Shown: piece after piece, positions 19,377 through 28,973 of the stretch | Layout: each line of letters opens with the position of its first letter | Numbering within the stretch: position 1 is the first letter of the stretch | Assembly (NCBI GenBank): GCA_930633495.1 | Contig: CAKNFJ010000001.1 | Location: forward strand, 4,053,001 to 4,117,000 | DNA from: Hyphomicrobiales bacterium | GTDB taxonomy: Bacteria; Pseudomonadota; Alphaproteobacteria; Rhizobiales; Beijerinckiaceae | Length of the DNA stretch: 64,000 bases | Reading direction: 5' to 3' | The notes under the pieces: generated by a model | The model's database searches: none | What the model was told of the DNA's origin: nothing | What the model saw: the letters and a program-made list of their open reading frames with translations, nothing else | Program-made: the position numbers and the translations under genes

Positions 19377-20681
19377 ATGAACCTGATGCCCAAACTCGCC
19401 GCCCGCCGCGAGGCGGGGAAGCCCGTGCGCGCGGCGCTGATCGGCGCCGGCAAGTTCGGCTCGATGTTCCTGTCGCAGGTGCCGCATATCGCGGGGCTGG
19501 AGGTCGCGGTCATTGCCGATCTCGATCCCGAACGTGCGAAAGCTGCTTGCCGCAATGTCGGCTGGGACGAAGCGCGGATCGCCCGAACGCGCTTCGTCGA
19601 CGACGGCGTGCAGGCGGCGCGTACTGAGGGCGTCGAGGTCGTGCTGGAGGCGACCGGCCATCCTGCGGCCGGCGCGCGCCATGCGCTCGCGGCGATCGAG
19701 GCCGGGCGCCATGTCGTCATGGTCAATGTCGAGGCCGATGTGCTGGTCGGGCCGGTGCTGGCACAGCGGGCGAAGGCTGCCGGCGTGGTCTATTCGATGG
19801 CCTATGGCGATCAGCCTGCGCTGGTCTGCGAGATGGTCGACTGGGCGCGCGCGACCGGCTTCACCGTCGCGGCGGCCGGCAAGGGCACGAAATATCTGCC
19901 GGCCTATCACAGCGTCACGCCCGACGATGTCTGGACCCATTACGGCCTGACGCCGGAAGCGGCCAAGGCCGGCGGCATGAACCCGCAGATGTTCAATTCC
20001 TTCCTCGACGGCACCAAATCGGCGATCGAGATGGCGGCGATCGCCAATGCCTGCGATCTCGACGTGCCGGAGGCCGGGCTCGCCTTTCCGCCCTGCGGCG
20101 TCGACGATCTCGCCCATGTGCTCAGGCCGCGCGCCGTGGGCGGGCAATTGGAGCGCGACGGCATGGTCGAGGTCGTCTCGTCGCTGGAGCGCGACGGGCG
20201 GCCGGTCTTCCGCGATCTGCGCTGGGGCGTCTATGTCGTGCTCAAGGCGCCGAACGACTATGCTGCCGCCTGTTTCAGGCAATACGGCCTGCCGACGGAT
20301 GCCACGGGCCGCTATGCGGCGATGTACAAGCCCTTCCACCTCATCGGGCTCGAATTACCGATCTCGGTGTTGAACGCCGCTCTCAGGGCCGAGCCGACCG
20401 GCACGACGCGAGGTTGGCGCGGCGATGCCGTCGCGGTCGCCAAGCGGTCGCTCAGGGCTGGCGAGATGCTCGACGGCGAGGGCGGCTACACCGTCTATGG
20501 CCGGCTGATGCCTGCGGCGTCGAGCCGGTCCTGCGGCGCGCTGCCGATCGGGCTTGCGCATGGCGTCAGGCTCAAGCGCGATGTCGCGGCCGGTCAGCCG
20601 GTGACGGAGGCGGACGTCACGCTCGACGAGGGTCAGCCGGTCGTCTCACTTCGTCGTGAGCTTCTCGCAACGGCTTGGTGA
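19377..20681 (+). CDS. NAD(P)-dependent oxidoreductase with C-terminal SAF domain
   Basis: A 434-residue protein with an N-terminal Rossmann domain ([13 protein letters not shown]) like homoserine dehydrogenase or Gfo/Idh enzymes. A central catalytic domain contains [10 protein letters not shown] and [11 protein letters not shown]. The last 70 residues form a SAF domain ([19 protein letters not shown]). This combination is found in polyol and sugar-acid catabolic loci of Alphaproteobacteria. The start ATG at 19,377 has a GGAG upstream. Substrate not readable from sequence. Confidence 0.8.
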   Translation: MNLMPKLAARREAGKPVRAALIGAGKFGSMFLSQVPHIAGLEVAVIADLDPERAKAACRNVGWDEARIARTRFVDDGVQAARTEGVEVVLEATGHPAAGARHALAAIEAGRHVVMVNVEADVLVGPVLAQRAKAAGVVYSMAYGDQPALVCEMVDWARATGFTVAAAGKGTKYLPAYHSVTPDDVWTHYGLTPEAAKAGGMNPQMFNSFLDGTKSAIEMAAIANACDLDVPEAGLAFPPCGVDDLAHVLRPRAVGGQLERDGMVEVVSSLERDGRPVFRDLRWGVYVVLKAPNDYAAACFRQYGLPTDATGRYAAMYKPFHLIGLELPISVLNAALRAEPTGTTRGWRGDAVAVAKRSLRAGEMLDGEGGYTVYGRLMPAASSRSCGALPIGLAHGVRLKRDVAAGQPVTEADVTLDEGQPVVSLRRELLATAW

Positions 20682-20737
20682 TCCGCGACGTTCCCTTCTA
20701 TCTCTGGCTAGCCCGGAGGATGGAAGGGGAGACGGTG

Positions 20738-21871
20738 ATGCGGCCTGTGTCGGTGGGATGGGTGTTCGCGGCGGGGCTGCTGGCGGCGCTCCTGGCGGGC
20801 CCGGCCACAGCGCAGCAGCGTTTCCCGTCCAGCGCCGGTGGGCTTCTCGTCGAGACCGTCGCGGGCGGGCTGGAAAACCCCTGGGGGCTCGCCTTCCTGC
20901 CGGACGGGCGCATGCTGGTCACCGAACGTCCCGGCCGGCTGCGGCTGGTCGAGAAAGACGGCAAGCTCTCTCGCCCGATCAACGGCGTGCCGAGCGTCGT
21001 GGCACGCGGGCAGGGCGGGCTGCTCGGCATCGCGCTCGATCCGGCCTTCGCGCAGAACCGCCTCGTCTATCTCTCCTTCTCCGAGCCGCGCTCCGGCGGG
21101 AACGGCACCAGCGTGGCGCGCGGGCGCCTCAACGAGCAGGGCACGGCACTGACCCAGGTCGAGGTGATCTTCCGGCAGATGCCCTCGATCAACTCGAATC
21201 TGCATTTCGGCTCGCGCCTCGTCTTCGACCGGACGGGCGCGCTCTTCGTCACGGTGGGGGATCGTTACAGCCAGCGTGATCAGGCGCAGAACCCGGAAAA
21301 CCATCTCGGCAAGGTCATCCGCATCCGGCCGGATGGCGGCGCGCCGGCCGACAATCCGAGGAAGCCGGGTTGGGCGCCCGAAATCTGGTCGATCGGCCAC
21401 CGCAATGTCCAGGGCGCGGCGCTGCATCCCGAAACGAGGCAGCTCTGGACGGCCGAGCATGGCGCCCGCGGCGGCGACGAGGTCAACACGCCCAAGGCAG
21501 GGCTGAACTATGGCTGGCCCGTCATCACCTACGGTATCGATTATTCCGGGGCGAAGATCGGAGAGGGCACTGCCAAGCCGGGGATGGAACAGCCGCTGTT
21601 CTACTGGGATCCGTCGATCGCGCCCTCCGGCGCCGTCTTTTACACCGGCCCGGTCTGGCCCGCCTGGAAGAACTCGCTGTTCGTCGGCGCGCTCGCGGGG
21701 CAGATGCTGGTGCGTCTCTCGACGCAGGGCGAGACGGTGACGGGCGAGGAGCGCCTGCTCACCACGATCGGCGAGCGCATCCGCGATGTCGTGCAGGGGC
21801 CGGACGGCTTCCTCTACCTGCTCAGCGACGATGCCAACGGGAAGATCTTGAGGGTGCGGCCGGCCAGGTAG
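20738..21871 (+). CDS. PQQ-dependent sugar dehydrogenase (Asd/YliI type)
   Basis: A 377-residue periplasmic beta-propeller of the soluble aldose dehydrogenase family. A signal peptide ([18 protein letters not shown]) precedes [26 protein letters not shown], and the quinone-site residues lie in regions such as [11 protein letters not shown] and [14 protein letters not shown]. It would oxidise aldoses in the periplasm using pyrroloquinoline quinone. The start at 20,738 has GAAGGGGAG upstream; an earlier in-frame ATG lies at 20,720. No PQQ biosynthesis genes are present. Confidence 0.88.
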   Translation: MRPVSVGWVFAAGLLAALLAGPATAQQRFPSSAGGLLVETVAGGLENPWGLAFLPDGRMLVTERPGRLRLVEKDGKLSRPINGVPSVVARGQGGLLGIALDPAFAQNRLVYLSFSEPRSGGNGTSVARGRLNEQGTALTQVEVIFRQMPSINSNLHFGSRLVFDRTGALFVTVGDRYSQRDQAQNPENHLGKVIRIRPDGGAPADNPRKPGWAPEIWSIGHRNVQGAALHPETRQLWTAEHGARGGDEVNTPKAGLNYGWPVITYGIDYSGAKIGEGTAKPGMEQPLFYWDPSIAPSGAVFYTGPVWPAWKNSLFVGALAGQMLVRLSTQGETVTGEERLLTTIGERIRDVVQGPDGFLYLLSDDANGKILRVRPAR

Positions 21872-21893
21872 AGGTCGACGCTCGTCGGCGAGT

Positions 21894-22196
21894 TCACGGC
21901 CCACAATCCCACTCGCTTTCGACGGCGAACACTTTGCGTGTCGAGAGGTGGCCGTTCGCGTCATAGAGGTCGCCGACATAATACTCGGTGCCGGCGGCAT
22001 CGCGCGTGCTGCGTTCGACCTGCAGCGACCAGCCATAGCCGAGCTGCTTGCCGCCCTGCCAGTTGCGGTGAATCGCGCCGGGGGAGGCGGCGGAGAGGAT
22101 GCGGGCGGTATCGCTGCTCGGGCTGCAGGTCGGGCCGGCGATGGCCGCGCCCGATGAGAGCAGGAGGCCGCAGAGGATCGGTGCCGTCTTGTGCAA
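21894..22196 (-). CDS. Small secreted protein of unknown function
   Basis: A 100-residue protein with a clear signal peptide (ILCGLLLSSGAAIAG) and a mature part of about 80 residues. It has two cysteines and the pattern WSLQVERSTRDAAGTEYYVGDLYD, suggesting a small beta-rich fold. I do not recognise the family. It converges with the sugar dehydrogenase. Confidence 0.65.
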   Translation of the reverse strand: MHKTAPILCGLLLSSGAAIAGPTCSPSSDTARILSAASPGAIHRNWQGGKQLGYGWSLQVERSTRDAAGTEYYVGDLYDANGHLSTRKVFAVESEWDCGP

Positions 22197-22250
22197 GGCT
22201 GGTATTCCCGGTTGGTGTCGATGGCGTGATGGTCGGGGCCGAGCGTTTGC

Positions 22251-22607
22251 TCAGGCCTTGGCGTGGAAGATGAAGAAGGCGCCGGCGGCGATCAGGGCGA
22301 AACCGACGGCATGGCTCCAGGTCAGGGATTCCTTCAGCCAGAACACCGAGAAGCCGGCGAAGACCGTCAGCGTGATGACCTCCTGCATCGTCTTGAGCTC
22401 GGCAGCCGAATAGACGGCCGAGCCGATGCGGTTGGCCGGCACCGCCAGCATGTATTCTGGCAAGGCGATCATCCAGCTCGCGAGGATGGCGAGCCAGATC
22501 GCCGTGCTCTTATAGCTGAGATGCCCGTACCAGGCGAAGGTCATGAAGATGTTCGAGCCGAACAGCATCACGATCGGCAGAATATGGGCGAGGGAGAGCG
22601 AGGGCAT
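22251..22607 (-). CDS. DMT-superfamily small membrane protein (DUF486)
   Basis: A 118-residue protein with four hydrophobic helices, starting with SLAHILPIVMLFGSNIFMTFAWYGHL and containing LPEYMLAVPANRIG, both typical of DUF486. The family belongs to the drug/metabolite transporter superfamily. The transported compound is unknown. The next gene upstream, on the same strand, is the SemiSWEET. Confidence 0.85.
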   Translation of the reverse strand: MPSLSLAHILPIVMLFGSNIFMTFAWYGHLSYKSTAIWLAILASWMIALPEYMLAVPANRIGSAVYSAAELKTMQEVITLTVFAGFSVFWLKESLTWSHAVGFALIAAGAFFIFHAKA

Positions 22608-22664
22608 GCCGGGAGCTTTCTTCGCGACGGCAGGAGACGGGTGGTCGCCGCTGCTATTTCGTTG

Positions 22665-22961
22665 TCAGCCGAAGCGCAATTTCATTGTGACGATGATGAG
22701 GACGAGCACCAGCGTCAGCGCGTTGGCGGCGATCACCGGCCAGGAGAGGATCTGGATCCCGTAGCTCAGCCACAGTGCCGTGCCCGCGGCAAAGAGCCCC
22801 TGCGTCCACAGCGAGATCGCGCGCGTGTCGCGCGTGCGGATGGTCCGCCAAGCCTGCGGCAGCCAGCACAGGCTGGTCAGCGCGGCGGCGGCAAAGCCGA
22901 GGAGCTCGATGGCGGCAGGCGACATGATGGCGAATCGCGGGGAGGAGATTTGTTTCGCCAT
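22665..22961 (-). CDS. SemiSWEET-type sugar transporter
   Basis: A 98-residue protein with three transmembrane helices making one triple-helix bundle. The key proline appears in LTSLCWLPQAWRTIRTRDT, the PQ-loop region, and the helix-3 asparagine in WPVIAANALTLVL. SemiSWEETs act as homodimers for sugar uniport. The start at MAKQISSPRF is chosen because an AAGGAA lies upstream, while the next ATG has no ribosome-binding site. Confidence 0.85.
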   Translation of the reverse strand: MAKQISSPRFAIMSPAAIELLGFAAAALTSLCWLPQAWRTIRTRDTRAISLWTQGLFAAGTALWLSYGIQILSWPVIAANALTLVLVLIIVTMKLRFG

Positions 22962-23060
22962 AGCCGAAATCGTTCCTTCGCGCCGCCATTCTCCACGGTT
23001 AACCTCCATTAACCACAGCGACCTAGCCTGCCCGGGAATCTGTCCGAATCGGTGGAGACC

Positions 23061-24245
23061 ATGCGCGTCTATCAACTGGCCTTGCCACTCGTCCTGCTCG
23101 CTTCCGCTGCCTCTGCCCAGGGGAGCTTCCAGTCCTGCCTTGCGGGCTTGCGTTCGGACGCGGCCGCCAAGGGGGTCTCGGGCGCGACCTTCGACCGGGC
23201 CATGGCCGGCGTTGAGCCGGACATGAAGGTCATTGAGGCGATGAACAACCAGCCGGAGTTCAAGACGCCGATCTGGGATTATCTCGGTACGCTGGTCGAT
23301 GACGAGAAGGTCGCGGAAGGGCGCGCGATGATGCGCCAGCACGCCTCGACCCTCGCGGCGGCGGAGCAGCGCTTTGGTGTCGATCGCTACACGATTGCGG
23401 CCGTCTGGGGTGTGGAGAGCGATTTCGGCAAGGCCCGCGGCAAGATGCCGCTCGTGCAGGCGCTTTCGACCGGGGCCTGCCTCGCGCCGCGGCGCAACGC
23501 CTTCTTCAAGGGCGAACTGATCGCGACGCTGCAGATCATCCAGCGCGGCGATGTGCGGCCGGAACGGCTGTTCGGCTCCTGGGCTGGCGCCTTCGGGCAC
23601 ACCCAGTTCATCCCCTCGACCTATCTCAGGCTGGCCGTCGACGGCGATGGCGACGGCCGGCGTGACCTCGTCGATTCCATCCCCGATGCGCTGCACTCCA
23701 CCGCGAATTTCATGGCCAAGGCGGGCTGGGTGACCGGCGCGACCTGGGGCTACGAGGTGCGCGTGCCGGACGGCTATTCCGGCCCGACCGGACGCAACCC
23801 GAAGCAGCCGGTCTCGACATGGGCGGCGCGCGGCATCGTCAAATATGACGGTTCTCCGCTGAACGGCAGCGGCAATGCCGGCCTGTTGATGCCGGCCGGC
23901 CGCAACGGCCCGGCCTTCCTCGTCTTCAAGAACTACGACGCCGCCTATAGCTACAACGGCGCGGACTCCTACGCGCTCGCCATCTCCCTCTTGTCCGACC
24001 GCTTGCGCGGCAAGCCGGGCGTGCAGGGCGACTGGCCGACCGACGACCTGCCGCTCTCACGCGAGCAGCGCCGCGAATTGCAGCGTCTGCTGATCGCCCG
24101 CGGCTACAATGTCGGCGAGCCGGACGGGGCCGTCGGCTCGCTGACCCGGACGGCGATCAAGGAGATCGAGGGCAAGCTCGGCATGCCGCAGACGGGGCGG
24201 CCGGGCGAGAAGGTGCTGCGCGCGCTGAAGAGCGGGCGAGTGTAG
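23061..24245 (+). CDS. MltB-family lytic murein transglycosylase with peptidoglycan-binding domain
   Basis: A 394-residue exported enzyme: a signal peptide, then an SLT_2 domain with the catalytic glutamate in AAVWGVESDFGK and the substrate-cleft sequence FGSWAGAFGHTQFIPSTYLR. A C-terminal peptidoglycan-binding domain includes LLIARGYNVGEPDGAVG. It would cleave glycan strands non-hydrolytically, giving 1,6-anhydromuramoyl ends. The start ATG is preceded by GGTGGAGA. Confidence 0.9.
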   Translation: MRVYQLALPLVLLASAASAQGSFQSCLAGLRSDAAAKGVSGATFDRAMAGVEPDMKVIEAMNNQPEFKTPIWDYLGTLVDDEKVAEGRAMMRQHASTLAAAEQRFGVDRYTIAAVWGVESDFGKARGKMPLVQALSTGACLAPRRNAFFKGELIATLQIIQRGDVRPERLFGSWAGAFGHTQFIPSTYLRLAVDGDGDGRRDLVDSIPDALHSTANFMAKAGWVTGATWGYEVRVPDGYSGPTGRNPKQPVSTWAARGIVKYDGSPLNGSGNAGLLMPAGRNGPAFLVFKNYDAAYSYNGADSYALAISLLSDRLRGKPGVQGDWPTDDLPLSREQRRELQRLLIARGYNVGEPDGAVGSLTRTAIKEIEGKLGMPQTGRPGEKVLRALKSGRV

Positions 24246-24284
24246 GGACGAGACATAGATTCTACATCAAGGCGCTCCCGCCTT

Positions 24285-24432
24285 GTCATTCCGGGGCTTC
24301 GCAAAGCGAAGAACCCGGAACCCACGATTGGGCGCGGTGCTTTGGTTCTGTCTCTCTTCGCAACGGCGGGAGAGTGGTCTCACCCGGTCGTGGGTTCCGG
24401 GTTCAGGCCTGCGGCCCTGCCCCGGAATGACA
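24285..24432. repeat. Intergenic palindromic repeat, long copy before ridA-like gene
   Basis: A long, diverged copy beginning GTCATTCCGGGGCTTCG and ending GCCCCGGAATGAC. Strong internal stems: ACCCGGAACCCACGA near 24,311 pairs with TCGTGGGTTCCGGGT near 24,388. Confidence 0.65.
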
Positions 24433-24515
24433 AGCGTATCGCCTCGCCAGAAAACGGGTGGCGTAGCGCGCGCTCTTCGGAGAAGCGTTGCGCCGCATCG
24501 TTGGGAGACTGCTCC

Positions 24516-24905
24516 ATGACCCGCCGCCTGATTTCCACCGGCTCGCCCTTCGAGCGCTCCTTCGGCTATTCGCGCGCCGTGATCGACGGCGATCTGGTCT
24601 TCGTCTCCGGTACGACCGGCTACGACTACGCTACCATGACGCTGCCGGAGGATGCGGCCGAGCAGGCGCGCAATATCTTCCGCACGATCAGTGCCGTGCT
24701 GGAGGAGGCCGGCTCCTCGCTCGCCCATGTCGCGCGGGCGCAGTATTTCGTCACCGACCGCAGCTATTGCGAGCCGGTGCTCGCCGTCTGCGGCGAGTTC
24801 TTCCGCGAGATCAGGCCGGCGGCTGCGATCTACGTCGTCTCCGGGATGCTCAAGCCCGAGATGAAGGTCGAGATCGAGGTGACGGCGCGTCTGCCGAAGG
24901 CCTGA
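24516..24905 (+). CDS. RidA/YjgF-family protein
   Basis: A 129-residue protein of the Rid (YjgF/YER057c/UK114) family. It has DGDLVFVSGTTGYD near the N-terminus and a C-terminal AIYVVSGMLKPEMKVEIEVTA. RidA hydrolyses reactive enamines and imines, but the conserved C-terminal arginine context (RP...R) is not canonical, so it may be one of the Rid2-7 subgroups. Start chosen as the ATG with a GGGAG upstream. leuB follows after 108 bp. Confidence 0.85.
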   Translation: MTRRLISTGSPFERSFGYSRAVIDGDLVFVSGTTGYDYATMTLPEDAAEQARNIFRTISAVLEEAGSSLAHVARAQYFVTDRSYCEPVLAVCGEFFREIRPAAAIYVVSGMLKPEMKVEIEVTARLPKA

Positions 24906-25013
24906 GGGCGCCACACTCCGAACAGGGCGGGGCTGCATTCCCGCGCTTGCGCGCGCGGCCTCACGCCCGTAATCACCGCGCCAACGCAAACACGCGAAGG
25001 CGAGGCGACGATC

Positions 25014-26123
25014 ATGGCGACCCACAAGCTCCTGCTGCTCCCCGGCGACGGCATCGGCCCCGAGGTGATGGGCCAGGTCGAGCAGATCGTCTCCTGGTTC
25101 GGCAAGCAGGGGCTGGCCTCTTTCGAGATCGAGAAGGGTCTCGTCGGCGGCGCCGCCTATGACGCGCACAAGGCGGCGATCTCCGAAGGCGACATGAAGC
25201 TCGCCCAGGATGCCGACGCCGTTCTGTTCGGCGCGGTCGGCGGACCCAAATGGGCCGATGTGCCCTATCAGCACCGCCCGGAAGCCGGCCTGCTGCGGCT
25301 GCGCAAGGATCTCGGCCTGTTCGCCAACCTGCGCCCGGCGATCTGCTATCCGGCGCTGGCCTCGGCCTCTTCGCTCAAGCCCGAGGTCGTCGAGGGCCTC
25401 GACATCCTGATCGTGCGCGAGCTCACCGGCGGCGTCTATTTCGGCGAGCCGAAGGAGATCGTGACGCTGGAGGACGGCTCCAAGCGTGGCGTCGACACGC
25501 AGCTCTACACCACTTCCGAGATCGAGCGGATCTGCCGCGTCGCCTTCGAGCTGGCGCGCACCCGCCGCAACAAGGTCTCCTCGGCCGAGAAGCACAATGT
25601 CATGAAGACCGGCGTGCTCTGGAAGCAGACGGTCACTGCGCTGCACGCTGCCGAATACAAGGACGTCGAGCTGGAGCATGTGCTCGCCGACAACTGCGCC
25701 ATGCAGCTTGTGCGCTGGCCGAAGCAGTACGACGTCATCGTCTGCGACAACCTGTTCGGCGACATCCTTTCCGACGTTGCGGCGATGCTGACCGGCTCGC
25801 TCGGCATGCTGCCGTCCGCCTCGCTCGGCGCCGAGGACCGGGCCACCGGCAAGCGCAAGGCGCTCTACGAGCCCGTCCACGGCTCGGCGCCGGATATCGC
25901 CGGCAAGGGCCTCGCCAACCCGATCGCGATGATCGGCTCCTTCGCCATGGCGCTGCGCTACTCCTTCGGCGCCGGCGAGGCGGCGGACCGTCTGGAGGGT
26001 GCGATCGCCGACGTGCTCGGCTCCGGCACCCGCACCAAGGACATCGCGGCACCCGGCGCCAACGCCGTTTCGACCAGCGAGATGGGCCAGGCGATCATCA
26101 AGGCGCTGGAAGCGCGCGGCTGA
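25014..26123 (+). CDS. leuB: 3-isopropylmalate dehydrogenase
   Basis: A 369-residue enzyme of leucine synthesis that oxidatively decarboxylates 3-isopropylmalate with NAD+. Motifs: [29 protein letters not shown], the isopropylmalate-binding [25 protein letters not shown] and [17 protein letters not shown], where the last follows the NAD-specific pattern. Length is typical. Confidence 0.95.
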   Translation: MATHKLLLLPGDGIGPEVMGQVEQIVSWFGKQGLASFEIEKGLVGGAAYDAHKAAISEGDMKLAQDADAVLFGAVGGPKWADVPYQHRPEAGLLRLRKDLGLFANLRPAICYPALASASSLKPEVVEGLDILIVRELTGGVYFGEPKEIVTLEDGSKRGVDTQLYTTSEIERICRVAFELARTRRNKVSSAEKHNVMKTGVLWKQTVTALHAAEYKDVELEHVLADNCAMQLVRWPKQYDVIVCDNLFGDILSDVAAMLTGSLGMLPSASLGAEDRATGKRKALYEPVHGSAPDIAGKGLANPIAMIGSFAMALRYSFGAGEAADRLEGAIADVLGSGTRTKDIAAPGANAVSTSEMGQAIIKALEARG

Positions 26124-26130
26124 TCGTTAT

Positions 26131-26216
26131 CCTTCTCCCACACCAATGTCGGCTGTTGCCGACATTGGCACATTAACTTGCCCATCTCGGGCAAGCCCGA
26201 GATGGGTGGGAGAAGG
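26131..26216. repeat. Compound palindrome (three-way-junction structure)
   Basis: An outer 11-bp stem (CCTTCTCCCAC at 26,131 with GTGGGAGAAGG ending 26,216) encloses two complete hairpins. The first is CCAATGTCGGC with GCCGACATTGG (26,143-26,168); the second is CCCATCTCGGG with CCCGAGATGGG (26,181-26,206). As RNA or extruded DNA it would fold into a three-way junction. It lies between leuB and msrP and may also end leuB transcription. Confidence 0.75.
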
Positions 26217-26300
26217 GAAGTCGCGTCTCTCTCTCTCGTGAATTGCCGTGACTTCGCTTTCGTGGCGTAACAACCGCCAACGAAACGGAGTGTGTCCGTC

Positions 26301-27257
26301 ATGCTGATCAAGCGCCGCGCCGGCTGGGAGATGCCGGCGAGTGAAGCCACGCCGGAGAGCGTCTTCCTCAATCGCCGTCAGTTGATGAGTGCGGGGGCGG
26401 GGTTGATCGCGGGCGCCGCGCTGCCGGGGATCGCCACGGCGCAGACGGCCGATCCGACGCTCAACCTCTATCCGGCCAAGCGCAACGAGGCCTACAAGCT
26501 CGACGTGCCGCTGACGAAGGAAGACGACGCCGGAAATTACAACAATTTCTATGAGTTCGGCATGTCGAAGGACATCGTCGATGCCTCGCGCCGGCTCGCG
26601 ACGCGGCCCTGGACCGTGCAGGTCGAGGGGCTGGTCGAAAAGCCGTTCGAGATCGATTTCGACGAACTCGTCCGCAAGCTGCCGCTGGAAGAACGGCTCT
26701 ACCGTTTCCGCTGCGTCGAGGCCTGGGCGATGGCGGTGCCCTGGACCGGCATCCCGCTCAAATCCTTCGTCGCGCTGGCGAAGCCGCTCTCGGGCGCGAA
26801 GTACATCCGCTTCGAAACCTTCCTCAACCCGCGCGTTGCACCCGGCCAGGGGCAGCGCTGGTATCCCTGGCCCTATACGGAGGGGCTGACCATCGCCGAG
26901 GCGACGAACGAGCTGCCGCTGCTGGTCACCGGCATCTATGGCAAACCGCTGCCGACCCAGCATGGCGCGCCGATCCGGCTGATCACGCCGTGGAAATACG
27001 GCTTCAAATCGGTGAAATCGATCCGCAAGATCAGCTTCGTCGCCGAGCGGCCGAAGACCTTCTGGGAGGCGCTGCAGTCCTCCGAATACGGCTTCTGGGC
27101 CAATGTGAACCCGGCCGTGCCGCATCCGCGCTGGAGCCAGGCGAGCGAGCAGGTGCTGGGCTCGCGCGACCGGCGCCCGACGCTGATCTACAATGGTTAT
27201 GGCGAGCAGGTCGCCGGCCTCTACAAGGGGCTGGAGGGCGAGCGCCTGTTCATGTGA
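26301..27257 (+). CDS. msrP: Protein-methionine-sulfoxide reductase catalytic subunit MsrP (YedY)
   Basis: A 318-residue periplasmic molybdenum enzyme that repairs oxidised methionines. It has a twin-arginine signal (LNRRQLMSAGAGLIAGAA), the molybdenum-ligating cysteine in YRFRCVEAWAMAVPWTG, and conserved HGAPIRLITPWKYGFKS. The usual partner msrQ (haem membrane subunit) is not adjacent. The ferric-reductase-domain gene at 49,922 is in the island and is not an obvious MsrQ. Start at ATG 26,301; an upstream in-frame GTG overlaps its likely ribosome-binding site. Confidence 0.93.
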   Translation: MLIKRRAGWEMPASEATPESVFLNRRQLMSAGAGLIAGAALPGIATAQTADPTLNLYPAKRNEAYKLDVPLTKEDDAGNYNNFYEFGMSKDIVDASRRLATRPWTVQVEGLVEKPFEIDFDELVRKLPLEERLYRFRCVEAWAMAVPWTGIPLKSFVALAKPLSGAKYIRFETFLNPRVAPGQGQRWYPWPYTEGLTIAEATNELPLLVTGIYGKPLPTQHGAPIRLITPWKYGFKSVKSIRKISFVAERPKTFWEALQSSEYGFWANVNPAVPHPRWSQASEQVLGSRDRRPTLIYNGYGEQVAGLYKGLEGERLFM

Positions 27258-27307
27258 GGTCTGGGCCTGCTGTCAGCTTTCGGGTGCCCTCGGCGCTATC
27301 CTGCGTG

Positions 27308-27413
27308 GTAGAGTACTTCCGCGTTTCTTCGAATCGCGGAAGTACTCTACCTATTTGTTTTGACGCATTTTCTTCACGCGAACCGGTGCCCACTTCGCTC
27401 GAAAATGCTCTAG
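27308..27413. repeat. Hairpin repeat pair upstream of ogt
   Basis: A perfect 16-bp inverted repeat (27,308-27,323 with 27,335-27,350, arms GTAGAGTACTTCCGCG) is followed at once by a second unit with GCATTTTC (27,365) paired to GAAAATGC (27,401). From memory, the second unit resembles dispersed repeats seen between genes of many Hyphomicrobiales. This region separates msrP from ogt and holds no gene. Confidence 0.6.
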
Positions 27414-27452
27414 ACCGTGCCGGTCCACGCCGCCGCAGCGGGAGATCGAAAG

Positions 27453-28028
27453 ATGGCCACCCAGCATTTCCATCTCTTCGACACAGCGATCGGCACTTGC
27501 GCCTTGATCTGGGAAGGCGAACGCTTCATCGGCGCGCAATTGCCGGAGCGTGACGAGGATACGGCGCGTCGACGGCTGGCGCGGCGCTTTCCCGAAGCGG
27601 TGGAGGAGGGGGCGAATGGCTTCGTCGCCGAGGCGGTGGCCGGCATCCGCTCCCTGTTCGATGGCGAGAAGCGCGATCTTTCCCACCTGCCGGTCGCGCT
27701 GGACGCGGTCTCCGAGTTCAATCGCAAGGTCTACGAGATCGCGCTCTCCATCCCGCCCGGCGAGACGCTGACCTATGGCGAGGTGGCGCAGCGCATAGGC
27801 GAGCCCGGCGCGGCGCGGGCTGTCGGCGTGGCGCTCGGCCAGAATCCCTGGCCGATCATCGTGCCCTGCCATCGCGTGCTGGCGGCTGGTGGCAAGACTG
27901 GCGGCTTCTCGGCCGATGGCGGCGTCGAGACCAAGCTGAGAATCCTGACGATCGAGAAGGCGCGCACCAGCGCGGAGCCGGGCCTGTTCGATGCGCTGCC
28001 GCTTGCGGCACGCCCCGCCCGGCGCTGA
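27453..28028 (+). CDS. ogt: Methylated-DNA-[protein]-cysteine S-methyltransferase
   Basis: A 191-residue suicide DNA-repair protein that removes alkyl groups from O6-alkylguanine. The active-site motif IIVPCHRVL is present, preceded by the helix-turn-helix region TYGEVAQRIGEPGAARAVG. The start at 27,453 (MATQHFHLF) has GGGAG upstream. No Ada-type regulatory domain is present, so it is the constitutive Ogt form. Confidence 0.92.
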   Translation: MATQHFHLFDTAIGTCALIWEGERFIGAQLPERDEDTARRRLARRFPEAVEEGANGFVAEAVAGIRSLFDGEKRDLSHLPVALDAVSEFNRKVYEIALSIPPGETLTYGEVAQRIGEPGAARAVGVALGQNPWPIIVPCHRVLAAGGKTGGFSADGGVETKLRILTIEKARTSAEPGLFDALPLAARPARR

Positions 28029-28148
28029 GCCGCGAGCCGACATTCCTTCTTGAAATCACGCAATCGCGTGTTTGCAGCGCCGCGGCTTGCGCGGTCTGCG
28101 GGGCGGCTTCTACTGTGCCGGCCTCTCCATTCTCCTTCGAGGGATATC

Positions 28149-28700
28149 ATGGCCAAGTTGAAGCTCGCCATCGTCGTCGGCAGTACCCGCCGCGACTCGA
28201 TCAACCGCAAGCTGGCGGGAGCCCTGGCCAAACTTGGCGCGGACGCTTTCGAACCCTCCTTCGTCCGGATCGACGACCTGCCGCTGTTCAACCAGGACCT
28301 GGAAGCCGATCGGCCCGAGCCGACCCTGCGGCTCAAGCGCGAGATCGAGGCGGCAGATGCCATCCTGATCGTCACGCCTGAGCATAACCGCTCCATTCCC
28401 GCGGCGCTCAAGAACGCGATCGACTGGGCTTCGCGCCCCTATGGCAAGAATTCCTGGGCCGGCAAGACGGTGGCGGTGACCGGCACAAGCGGCGGCGGCG
28501 TCGGCACGGCCGTCGCTCAGAACGAACTGCGCATGATCATGAGCAATCTCGCCGGCGTCGTCGTCGGCGGGCAGGTCTTCATCACCTTCAAGGACGATCT
28601 CGTCGACGCCAACAACGAGATCACCAACGAAGGGACGCGCAGCTTCCTGCAGGGCTTCCTCGACAGCTTCGCCAAGACCGCCGGCAAGCTGGCCGCCTGA
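28149..28700 (+). CDS. NADPH-dependent FMN reductase
   Basis: A 183-residue flavodoxin-like protein with the FMN phosphate-binding pattern VVGSTRRDSINRKLAGAL, the LPLFNQDLE segment, and ILIVTPEHNRSIPAALKNAIDWASRP. These mark the SsuE/ArsH/ChrR-like NAD(P)H:FMN/quinone reductase family. The physiological acceptor is unknown. A factor-independent terminator follows. Confidence 0.88.
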   Translation: MAKLKLAIVVGSTRRDSINRKLAGALAKLGADAFEPSFVRIDDLPLFNQDLEADRPEPTLRLKREIEAADAILIVTPEHNRSIPAALKNAIDWASRPYGKNSWAGKTVAVTGTSGGGVGTAVAQNELRMIMSNLAGVVVGGQVFITFKDDLVDANNEITNEGTRSFLQGFLDSFAKTAGKLAA

Positions 28701-28728
28701 TCGAAACGGCAGCAACGCCAATCATGAA

Positions 28729-28756
28729 GGCGTCGCCCTCCGGGCGGCGCCTTTTT
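28729..28756 (+). terminator. Rho-independent terminator of the FMN reductase gene
   Basis: A GC-rich hairpin (GGCGTCGCCC, loop TCC, GGGCGGCGCC) followed directly by five T residues, 28 bp after the stop codon. Confidence 0.8.
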
Positions 28757-28826
28757 CGCGTCGGTGGAGCGGACATCGAGCAATGTCGGATAGAGCGTAA
28801 CCCCCGCCGGGCTCTGCATTTCAGGC

Positions 28827-28967
28827 AAAAAAAGAGCCGGCGTCCCCGAAGGGAGCCGGCTTTGAAAGTTTGAAACATCTGGCGAAACCGCCAAACATCT
28901 CAGAGGGGAACGGCTGAAACGAACTCAACGCCGGGAGGAGATTGCGGAGCCCGTTCCGAACAACCGT
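28827..28967 (-). ncRNA. Candidate AbcR-type (alpha-r15) small regulatory RNA
   Basis: The region downstream of the LysR gene has no convincing protein gene but ends, on the minus strand, in a strong terminator: GCCGGC arms at 28,836-28,841 and 28,855-28,860, then CTTTTTTT. A transcript from the TTGCAA-N17-AATATT element upstream would be about 140 nt. It would expose two anti-Shine-Dalgarno stretches, CTCCTCCC and GTTCCCCTCTGAG. In Sinorhizobium and relatives the AbcR sRNAs lie next to lsrB/vtlR beside trxB, the same position as here. The call rests on synteny and motif; the 5' end is inferred. Confidence 0.55.
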
Positions 28968-28973
28968 GAGCAC

